Part shown: piece by piece, positions 1 through 5,330 of the stretch
Layout: every line of letters begins with the position of its first letter
Numbering within the stretch: position 1 is the first letter of the stretch
Source of the DNA: Acidobacteriota bacterium
GTDB taxonomy: Bacteria; Actinomycetota; Acidimicrobiia; Spongiisociales; UBA5794
DNA length: 12,611 bases
Assembly (NCBI GenBank): GCA_022574065.1
Contig: JACZST010000029.1
Location: 1 to 12,611, forward strand
Direction: 5' to 3'
The notes under the pieces: model-generated
What the model was told of the DNA's origin: nothing
Seen by the model: the letters and a program-made list of their open reading frames with translations, nothing else
The model's database searches: none
Program-made: the position numbers and the translations under genes

Positions 1-170
1 AAACCACCGGACCGCTCGTCGAGCACGGTGTGGGCATTGATCCTCGGCTCGGCAAGGAAGGCAAGCGATAGCGGCGTATTCCTGGACCCCGGCGACAACG
101 CGACGTGTTGCAACCCGAGATCGGCGAGGGTGCCGACGAAGCGGGTGGTGAGTTGTTCGGCCGGGTCCAC
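1..170 (-). CDS. menD: MenD, 2-succinyl-5-enolpyruvyl-6-hydroxy-3-cyclohexene-1-carboxylate synthase (N-terminus only)
   Basis: The gene runs off the left edge, so only the first 56 codons are visible. MenD is the thiamine-diphosphate enzyme that adds a succinyl-semialdehyde unit from 2-oxoglutarate to isochorismate in menaquinone synthesis. The visible peptide has two hallmarks of the MenD N-terminal domain: the LSPGSRNTPL motif at residues 25-34 and LDERSGG at 50-56. Glu52 of the latter is the expected cofactor-activating glutamate of the family. The GTG at 170 is chosen because a TAACCT box ends 7 nt upstream, homology begins right after it, and the frame further upstream has no better start before it enters the divergent gene. 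The other men genes nearby support the call. I see no Shine-Dalgarno sequence, so leaderless translation is likely (inference). Confidence 0.9.
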   Translation of the reverse strand, partial: MDPAEQLTTRFVGTLADLGLQHVALSPGSRNTPLSLAFLAEPRINAHTVLDERSGG

Positions 171-177
171 GTCGTGG

Positions 178-183
178 AGGTTA
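178..183 (-). promoter_or_regulatory. -10 box for menD (putative leaderless promoter)
   Basis: On the minus strand TAACCT matches TAnnnT and is followed by 7 nt (177-171) and then the GTG start codon of menD. Transcription would begin at or next to the start codon. No -35 element is obvious. The same arrangement recurs at other genes in the window, which is the main support. Confidence 0.5.
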
Positions 184-211
184 CCGGTGCCACTCGGTCG
201 GACTGTGCTGC

Positions 212-217
212 GATACT
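212..217 (+). promoter_or_regulatory. -10-like box for the DUF1648-type gene
   Basis: GATACT ends 6 nt before the ATG at 224. It keeps the A at position 2 and T at position 6 that matter most in -10 boxes, but lacks the first T. It lies about 30 bp from the menD box on the other strand, so the 53-bp gap would hold two divergent promoters. This is the weakest member of the set. Confidence 0.35.
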
Positions 218-223
218 TGGTAG

Positions 224-1132
224 ATGCAGCGCCTACGAGGTTGGCTCACCGTTTGGGTCCTCCCATTCGCCGCGATCGTCGGATCCGCGGTGCTACTCGT
301 TTTGTACTGGGACCGCTCCCCGGATCCGCTTGCCGTCCACTGGGGCATATCCGGTGAGCCGGATGGCAGCTTGCCGCTCTGGGGGTACGCCGTTGTCATG
401 ATCGGTGGGTTGCTGCTCTCCTGGATCGCGCTGATCACCGGCAGCCGGAGTGCACCGAATGCCCCGCTGGCGTCCTCGGTCTATTTCATCATTGGTCTGC
501 TCGTTTCCATCAACCTCCAGATCCTCTTCTTCAACCTCGATGCAACGACCTGGGAGGATGCCCGCGACCTGGATGTGCTGACGTTCAGCGGGGTGGTGAT
601 CGTCGCGCTGGCGGCCGGCGGGCTCGGCTGGTTCCTCGGCGGGGGGCGCCGCGGTGTTCCCGAGGATGTGCCGTTGGAGATGCCGGCGACGACGGCTTCC
701 GCCTGGTCGGGTACTGCTTCGAATCTGTGGTTCGCCCTCATTGCGGTCATTCCGATCGCGGTGGCTCTCGTGGTCACCCCGATATTGGCCGGGGTCATGG
801 TGGTGATTGCAATCTTCATCGTGATCTTCTCTTTCGTGCGGGTCGATGCCAACGAGAGCGGTGTCGCCATCGCCCTCGGACCGATCGGTCGGCCTCGGCG
901 GAAAATCGCAATCGACAGGCTCACCGGGGCAGGAGCGTTCGAGGTTCGGCCTATGGCCTACGGAGGATGGGGCTGGCGGATACGCCCGGGGCGCCGCGCT
1001 TACATCATCAGAGGCGGTCCCGCGATCAGGATCGAGCGGGCCAACGGCGTCGCCGTCATCGTGACCGTCGATGATGCCTCCCAAGGGGCCGCGGTCATCG
1101 AGTCGCTGGCGCGCGCACGGCGGTACAAATAG
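224..1132 (+). CDS. DUF1648-type multi-pass membrane protein
   Basis: This 302-residue integral membrane protein has no assigned enzymatic role. After a first membrane segment (about residues 9-28), residues 30-52 carry the pattern of the DUF1648 domain: a PDPLAVHWGISGEPDG stretch of the kind found in SdpI-like and other Gram-positive membrane proteins. Further hydrophobic segments lie near 53-72, 84-104, 118-140 and 168-206. The last about 95 residues form a soluble tail with alternating hydrophobic and basic residues (for example RIRPGRRAYIIRGG), possibly a PH-like beta domain. It starts 53 bp from menD on the opposite strand and ends 67 bp before the 3' end of menA, so it is a single-gene unit inserted in the men cluster. 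The family call is fairly secure. Any role in quinone metabolism is only guessed from position. Confidence 0.8.
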   Translation: MQRLRGWLTVWVLPFAAIVGSAVLLVLYWDRSPDPLAVHWGISGEPDGSLPLWGYAVVMIGGLLLSWIALITGSRSAPNAPLASSVYFIIGLLVSINLQILFFNLDATTWEDARDLDVLTFSGVVIVALAAGGLGWFLGGGRRGVPEDVPLEMPATTASAWSGTASNLWFALIAVIPIAVALVVTPILAGVMVVIAIFIVIFSFVRVDANESGVAIALGPIGRPRRKIAIDRLTGAGAFEVRPMAYGGWGWRIRPGRRAYIIRGGPAIRIERANGVAVIVTVDDASQGAAVIESLARARRYK

Positions 1133-1135
1133 GAA

Positions 1136-1165
1136 CGTATTTCGTATTACGTACCACGTATTACG
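1136..1165. repeat. Heptanucleotide tandem repeat, about four units
   Basis: Four 7-bp units run from 1136 to 1163, followed by CG. The consensus is CGTATTA; the first unit ends in T and the third is CGTACCA. It sits in the 67-bp convergent gap between the DUF1648-type gene and menA, just after the plus-strand stop codon. The only other visible structure in the gap is a weak CCCGAATCGGG hairpin at 1168-1178, without a T-tract. Confidence 0.8.
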
Positions 1166-1199
1166 ACCCGAATCGGGCAGACACGATCGGATCGCTTCT

Positions 1200-2078
1200 C
1201 TAGAGACCTGCAAAGAGGATGCCGATCGACAGGAAGGTGGCGAACACGAGTTGCAGGCGGGCGGTTCCCTTGAGCACCTCGATGAGCGCGGGTGGAGAGG
1301 TTTGGGTGAAGATCGCCCGAATCAGAATGCCCGCCCGTGGAATGGCGACCAGGGCGAGCAACGACCAGGTGGGAAGGATGTCGGTCTCCACCGCCACCGC
1401 AATGGTCACGAAGGCTACTGCGACCATTCCCGCGTACAACCAGCGGGAGGCATCCCTGCCGATGATCACGCTGAGCGTCCGTTTCCCGGCCGCTCTATCG
1501 GTGTCGACGTCGCGAACGTTATTGGCAACGAGGATCGCCGCGGCGAGCAGTCCCATCGCGACTGCCGCCCACCACGCGTCCGCCGGTGCCGTTCGGTCGT
1601 AGACGTATCGAGTGCCGACGGTGGCGGCGAGCCCGAAGAAAACGAACACGAACACCTCGCCGAGCCCGTGGTACCCGTACGGCACCGGTCCGCTCGTATA
1701 CCCAATGGCAGCAATGATCGACACCACCCCGATAACCAGGATCACCCAGCCTCCCAGCCAGATCAGGTACAGGCCGGCGAGGGCGGCAAGCCCGAACGCG
1801 GTGGCGATTCCTCGCCTCATCTGCCCGGGGGTGAGCAGTCCAGAGGCCACCGCCCGCTGTGGCCCGACTCGGTCCTCGGTATCGGCCCCACGAGCGGCGT
1901 CGGCGAGATCGTTGGCAAAGTTGACCCCGACCTGGATGGCGAGTGCCGCAAACAGGATCACCAGGAATGCATCCCAGCGGAAGGCATCGTCCGCTGCCGC
2001 CAGCGCGCTCCCGACCAGCACTGGGCCGACGGCGGCGGTGAGGGTGGCCGGCCGGGCGGCGAGAATCCAGGGGTTCAC
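1200..2078 (-). CDS. menA: MenA, 1,4-dihydroxy-2-naphthoate polyprenyltransferase
   Basis: An integral membrane prenyltransferase of the UbiA superfamily, 292 residues. It joins a polyprenyl diphosphate to 1,4-dihydroxy-2-naphthoate, giving demethylmenaquinone. Both Mg-diphosphate-binding motifs are visible: NDLAD at residues 56-60 with Asp66, and NNVRDVDTD at 186-194 followed by RAAGKRT. The second motif and the YTSGPVPYGYHGLGE stretch at 127-141 are typical of MenA rather than UbiA. About eight or nine hydrophobic helices span the protein. The GTG at 2078 is preferred because MenA proteins commonly begin with a NPW-like sequence. The longer reading from a TTG at 2096 would put six residues inside the neighbouring repeat element. 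No -10 box or Shine-Dalgarno sequence is seen, so menA is probably co-transcribed from menB. Confidence 0.93.
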   Translation of the reverse strand: MNPWILAARPATLTAAVGPVLVGSALAAADDAFRWDAFLVILFAALAIQVGVNFANDLADAARGADTEDRVGPQRAVASGLLTPGQMRRGIATAFGLAALAGLYLIWLGGWVILVIGVVSIIAAIGYTSGPVPYGYHGLGEVFVFVFFGLAATVGTRYVYDRTAPADAWWAAVAMGLLAAAILVANNVRDVDTDRAAGKRTLSVIIGRDASRWLYAGMVAVAFVTIAVAVETDILPTWSLLALVAIPRAGILIRAIFTQTSPPALIEVLKGTARLQLVFATFLSIGILFAGL

Positions 2079-2100
2079 AGCAGTCGCAAGACGCAAGTCG

Positions 2101-2114
2101 CGACTCGCGAGTCG
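2101..2114. repeat. 14-bp perfect palindrome
   Basis: CGACTCGCGAGTCG equals its own reverse complement. It lies in the menA-proximal arm of the repeat element, 23 bp upstream of the menA start. It overlaps the 7-bp-unit array, so it may be part of the element's own structure and not an operator. Confidence 0.6.
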
Positions 2115-2250
2115 TTGCGATGTGCCGAAAACGACGCGACCCTTTCCTCCCCCCTTGCCGGAGGTGGGTTGTCGAGGAGCGAGTTCTCAGACGAGCTCAT
2201 TTCGTTGCTAGCAGGCTCCCAGAGCCCCCTCCGCTCACAGGCTGCGCCTG

Positions 2251-2284
2251 CTCGCGCCTCCCCCACCCGTGGGAGAGGCGAGAG
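2251..2284. repeat. Strong hairpin in the menB-menA gap
   Basis: Arms 2251-2265 and 2270-2284 pair at 13 of 15 positions around a 4-nt CCCG loop. A smaller hairpin, CAGGC/GCCTG with a TGC loop, lies directly beside it at 2238-2250. In a menB-menA transcript these would form stable RNA structure. Neither is followed by a run of T on the menB-menA strand, so they do not look like intrinsic terminators. They could instead protect the 3' end of menB mRNA (inference). Confidence 0.6.
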
Positions 2285-2338
2285 ACTCGCGGCCCGGGAC
2301 TACCGATTTTCTTGCTTGCGTCTTGCGTCTTGCGACTC

Positions 2339-3229
2339 CTAGAAGTGCCACGGAAACCGGGAGTAGTCCGGGTCCCGCTTCTCCAGGAAGGCGTCGCGTC
2401 CCTCCCTGGCCTCCTCGGTGGCGTAGGTGAGGCGGGTGGCTTCGCCGGCGAACAGTTGCTGACCAACGATGCCGTCATCCTGAAGGTTGAGGGCGAACTT
2501 GATCATGCGCTGTGCCGTAGGGCTCTTGGCGACGATCTCGGAGGCCCATTCGAGGGCGACCGTCTCCAGGTCGTCATGGTCGACGACGGCGTTCACCATC
2601 CCCATCTCGAATGCATCCTGGGCCGAATAGTCCCGACCGAGGAAGAAGATCTCTCTCGCTCGTTTCTGCCCGATCTGGCGGGCGAGATAGGCGGAGCCGT
2701 ACCCGCCGTCGAACGAGGCGACGTCGGCGTCGGTCTGCTTGAACACGGCGTGCTCTTTCGAGGCGATGGTCAGGTCACAGACGACGTGCAGGCTGTGGCC
2801 GCCACCGACTGCCCACCCCGGCACGACCGCGATCACCACCTTCGGCATGAACCGGATGAGCCGCTGCACCTCGAGAATGTGCAGCCGACCCAGGCGCCCG
2901 GAGTCGACGCCCTCGTCGTCTTCGTATTGGTACCCGTCAGGGCCGCGAATCGCTTGGTCTCCCCCGGAGGAGAATGCCCAGCCGCCGTCCTTTGGCGAAG
3001 GACCGTTTCCGGTCAGTAGGACGCAGCCGACGTCCGGGGTCATCCTGGCGTGATCGAGGGCAGCGAACAGCTCATCGACGGTGTGGGGGCGGAAGGCGTT
3101 GCGCACCTCCGGCCGGTCGAAGGCGACGCGCACCGCGCCAACATCCTTGGCCCGGTGGTAGGTGACATCGGTGAACGAGAAACCGTCGACAGGGTCCCAC
3201 GCATCGGGGTCGAAAAGCTCAGAGATCAC
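2339..3229 (-). CDS. menB: MenB, 1,4-dihydroxy-2-naphthoyl-CoA synthase
   Basis: A crotonase-fold enzyme of 296 residues that cyclises o-succinylbenzoyl-CoA to 1,4-dihydroxy-2-naphthoyl-CoA. Visible hallmarks are FDRPEVRNAFRPHTVDEL at 37-54, SGGDQ at 88-92, the GWAVGGGHSLH oxyanion-hole segment at 138-148, QTDADVASFDGGYGSAYLAR at 165-184 and the C-terminal FPWHF. Asp167, Ser172, Asp174 and Tyr269 match the active-site residues known from mycobacterial MenB (185, 190, 192, 287) at a constant offset of 18. Asp167 marks the type that uses its own carboxylate instead of a bound bicarbonate. The GTG at 3229 is chosen because the protein then starts VISELFDPDAW, as in relatives, and a TACAGT box ends 8 nt upstream. 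Longer readings would run into menE. menA follows on the same strand. Confidence 0.95.
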   Translation of the reverse strand: MISELFDPDAWDPVDGFSFTDVTYHRAKDVGAVRVAFDRPEVRNAFRPHTVDELFAALDHARMTPDVGCVLLTGNGPSPKDGGWAFSSGGDQAIRGPDGYQYEDDEGVDSGRLGRLHILEVQRLIRFMPKVVIAVVPGWAVGGGHSLHVVCDLTIASKEHAVFKQTDADVASFDGGYGSAYLARQIGQKRAREIFFLGRDYSAQDAFEMGMVNAVVDHDDLETVALEWASEIVAKSPTAQRMIKFALNLQDDGIVGQQLFAGEATRLTYATEEAREGRDAFLEKRDPDYSRFPWHF

Positions 3230-3236
3230 GGGCCGA

Positions 3237-3243
3237 TACTGTA
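3237..3243. promoter_or_regulatory. Shared bidirectional -10 palindrome between menB and menE
   Basis: TACTGTA is palindromic around its central base. Read rightward, TACTGT (3237-3242) is a TAnnnT -10 box ending 8 nt before the menE ATG at 3251. Read leftward, TACAGT (3243-3238) is a -10 box ending 8 nt before the menB GTG at 3229. One element would drive two divergent, probably leaderless transcripts. No -35 element is evident on either side. Confidence 0.55.
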
Positions 3244-3250
3244 GTGAGTG

Positions 3251-4525
3251 ATGACAAACTCCCCGATGCCCGACTGGGTCCATGATCGCGCCACCGAGAC
3301 ACCGAACGCCCCTGCCCTCGTTTTCGGCGGAGCGGTCACCACCTACGCCGAGCTCAACGAGGCCGCCGATCGATCGGCTCACGAGTTGAGGTCGAAGGGC
3401 GTCGGTGCCGGCTCACTGATGCGATTTCCTGCCGTTGCCCTTCCGGAGACGGTGGTGTTGATCACCAGCGCGCCGCGCATCGGGGCGACCCTCGCTCCAT
3501 TTGGGCCATTGCAACCTCACGGCGAACTGGATGGCGGCGAGCACGTCTACGCCGTTGTGACCACCTCCGGGTCCTCCGGCAACCCGAAGGGTGTGATTCT
3601 GACCCGGGACAACATCGTTGCGGCGGTCGCCGCCTCACAGGCCCGGCTGAGCAACGGCGCCTCTGATCGTTGGCTGCTGTGTCTTCCCCTCTTTCACATC
3701 GCCGGTCTGTCGGCCGTGTGGCGGTCGCTGGCGGCGGGTGGCTCGGTGCTGATCCACGACCGGTTCGACGCCATGGCCGTCGCCGGGGCGTTGAAGGGTG
3801 GTGACGCCTCGGTGGTCAGTCTGGTCCCCACCATGCTGCATCGCGTGCTCGACGCAGATCCCGGCCCGTATACGGGGCTAAAAGCGGTGCTCCTCGGGGG
3901 TGGTCCCGCAGGTCGAAGCCTGGTCGAGCGAGCACTGGATGCAGGGCTCCCTGTGCTCCCAACGTATGGGACCACCGAAACGGCATCCCAGGTGGCGACG
4001 GTCGCCCCAGGCGAAGAACACGAGGCGTTCGGCACCGTTGGGCGTCCGCTCGACGGGATGACGGTGAGTTTCGACGACGGCGAGATCATGGTCGAAGGCC
4101 CTGCCGTATCCCCCGGTTACCTTGGAGAGCGGCCGAGGACCGGCCCGCACCGCACCCACGACCTCGGCTATCTCGACGACAACGGTCGGCTCGTCGTGAC
4201 GGGGAGGAAGGACCACATCATCCTGACCGGTGGAGAGAAGGTGGTCCCGCAGTTCGTCGAGGCTGTTCTCGCATCATTTCCCTCGATCCGCCGCGCCGTG
4301 GTGGTTGGTGCGCCCGACATCGATTGGGGCGAGGCGGTGGTCGCCGTGGTCGAAAGCGACGCCCTGGACGAGCCAGCCCTGGCGGCGCGGGCGCGGGCAG
4401 CGCTTGCCGCCCACCAGGTGCCGAAGCGCTGGGTGCGGGTCGATGCCCTCCCCGAGCTGCCAAACGGGAAGATCGATCGCGCGGCGGTGGCATCGATGCT
4501 CGACAGGGAATCCGAATACGGTTGA
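3251..4525 (+). CDS. menE: MenE, o-succinylbenzoate-CoA ligase
   Basis: An AMP-forming acyl-CoA synthetase (ANL superfamily), 424 residues. It adenylates o-succinylbenzoate and transfers it to CoA, making the MenB substrate. Core motifs are in order: the TTSGSSGNPKG phosphate loop at 104-114, LFHIAGL at 147-153, YGTTETAS at 239-246, HDLGYLDDNG at 303-312 with Asp304 for ribose binding, GRKDHIILTGGEKV at 318-331 at the hinge, and LPNGKIDR at 403-410, where Lys407 is the expected adenylation lysine. The N-terminal domain is compact, as in actinobacterial MenE. The ATG at 3251 is preferred on promoter spacing; an adjacent in-frame GTG at 3248 would add one residue. The gene diverges from menB across 21 bp and converges on the CHAD gene with a 3-bp gap. 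Confidence 0.92.
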   Translation: MTNSPMPDWVHDRATETPNAPALVFGGAVTTYAELNEAADRSAHELRSKGVGAGSLMRFPAVALPETVVLITSAPRIGATLAPFGPLQPHGELDGGEHVYAVVTTSGSSGNPKGVILTRDNIVAAVAASQARLSNGASDRWLLCLPLFHIAGLSAVWRSLAAGGSVLIHDRFDAMAVAGALKGGDASVVSLVPTMLHRVLDADPGPYTGLKAVLLGGGPAGRSLVERALDAGLPVLPTYGTTETASQVATVAPGEEHEAFGTVGRPLDGMTVSFDDGEIMVEGPAVSPGYLGERPRTGPHRTHDLGYLDDNGRLVVTGRKDHIILTGGEKVVPQFVEAVLASFPSIRRAVVVGAPDIDWGEAVVAVVESDALDEPALAARARAALAAHQVPKRWVRVDALPELPNGKIDRAAVASMLDRESEYG

Positions 4526-4528
4526 GCG

Positions 4529-5323
4529 CTATTCGCCGACCATTGCGTCGATGAACGCGTTCGTCTGCCGCTCGTAGGCGTCGGTGGCGAGGGCCAGCGC
4601 CCGCAGTTCTTCGCGCCGCTTTTCAGCACGGTCGATGAGCACGTACCGGTCACGTCGATCGGGGAGCATGTCGATGTTGTCGTCGCAGAAGTCGATGAAG
4701 ACGGTGTGGTCGTGCTCGAGCCCCAGGCAGTCGCCGAGTTCGGTGAGCGAGGCGACCACGGTCGCGTCCGAGCCCAGCGCCTCCAGCTGATAGCGCAGGT
4801 ACTTGACCCGCTTCCGCCATGCGTGGAACGCTGCGGCATGGCCGGTGGCCCCGGCTGCCTCGATCTCCGCTCGTCCCCTGGCATAGGTGCGTGCTACACC
4901 GGCGGTTATTGCCCCGTGAGTGAGCCCGGGGTGGCCCGGCCACCCTCGACGCACCGCCACCAGGCTGCGCCGCACTTCCTCGATCGGTCCTGCCATCAGT
5001 TCGCCGATGGCGGCTTGGTGATGGGCGGCGATGAAAGCTGCCGCCGGGCCCCAGCCTGCGCTCGATTCCAGTTGCTCCAACGTCTGGGTGAGCACGAAGG
5101 CATCCCGCGACTGCGCCAGCAACCGCCCGATTTTACGAAGGTCAGCGTCCTCGCTCCGATACAGATCCTCGCCGATGCTGTCTCTGATCAGCCGGAGATG
5201 AGCCCGCAGCCGTTTCACGCCCTTACGGGTGGTATGCACCGAAGCGTCGATGTCTTCTGGCAGGTCGAGGGCCGCAATGAGCTGGTCGAGGCGGGCGATT
5301 TCGGCCTGGTGGAGAGCGGGCAC
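4529..5323 (-). CDS. CHAD-domain protein (polyphosphate-binding family)
   Basis: A 264-residue, all-helical, strongly basic protein made up entirely of a CHAD domain. Two internally similar signatures each hold a conserved His followed by Arg/Lys: VHTTRKGVKRLR at 29-40 (His30) and FHAWRKRVKYLR at 166-177 (His167). LGDCLGLEHDHTVF at 197-209 matches the family's later conserved segment. CHAD domains bind inorganic polyphosphate and occur on polyphosphate granules or fused to CYTH phosphatases. No CYTH domain is present here. The GTG at 5323 lies 7 nt after the stop codon of the M3 peptidase, so the two are probably one transcript and may be translationally coupled. The family call is firm; the partner and cell role are unknown. 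Confidence 0.88.
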   Translation of the reverse strand: MPALHQAEIARLDQLIAALDLPEDIDASVHTTRKGVKRLRAHLRLIRDSIGEDLYRSEDADLRKIGRLLAQSRDAFVLTQTLEQLESSAGWGPAAAFIAAHHQAAIGELMAGPIEEVRRSLVAVRRGWPGHPGLTHGAITAGVARTYARGRAEIEAAGATGHAAAFHAWRKRVKYLRYQLEALGSDATVVASLTELGDCLGLEHDHTVFIDFCDDNIDMLPDRRDRYVLIDRAEKRREELRALALATDAYERQTNAFIDAMVGE

Positions 5324-5330
5324 AGGCCTA

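Larger units (their letters stand above)
2082..2337. repeat. Palindromic intergenic repeat element with 16-bp terminal inverted repeats
   Basis: This fills nearly all of the 260-bp gap between menB and menA. The ends, 2082-2097 (AGTCGCAAGACGCAAG) and 2322-2337, are perfect inverted copies. Each end is built of 7-bp units: TCGCAAG-like units rightward from 2084 and CTTGCGT-like units at 2315-2335. Inside are several self-complementary stretches: a 14-bp palindrome at 2101-2114 and hairpins at 2146-2164, 2238-2250 and 2251-2284. There is no open frame with protein-like content and no transposase. It resembles the non-coding, hairpin-rich dispersed repeats (REP/MITE-like) of many bacterial genomes. 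Whether it recurs elsewhere in this genome cannot be seen from this window. It stops 1 bp short of the menB stop codon and 3 bp short of the menA start, and is probably transcribed with both. Confidence 0.7.

Noticed and set aside
1168..1178. CCCGAATCGGG as a terminator for convergent genes
   Set aside because: The stem is only 4-5 bp and no T-tract follows on either strand.
293..1213. A 306-codon minus-strand frame opposite the DUF1648-type gene
   Set aside because: It is rich in Arg, Asp, Gly and His with no hydrophobic core or motif, while the plus-strand reading gives clear membrane helices and a known domain.
2146..2310. Insertion sequence in the menB-menA gap
   Set aside because: There is no transposase reading frame and no visible target-site duplication, so only a non-coding repeat is supported.
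1071..2342. A 423-codon plus-strand frame across menA and the repeat element
   Set aside because: It is a shadow of menA, and part of it comes from non-coding repeat DNA. No domain is recognisable.
2120..3019. A 299-codon plus-strand frame starting in the repeat and running antisense to menB
   Set aside because: Its N-terminal part is the usual low-complexity peptide read from a hairpin repeat and the rest is a menB shadow.
3230..3382. N-terminal extension of menB by 51 codons
   Set aside because: It would cover the menE start and both promoters. MenB homology begins just after the GTG at 3229.
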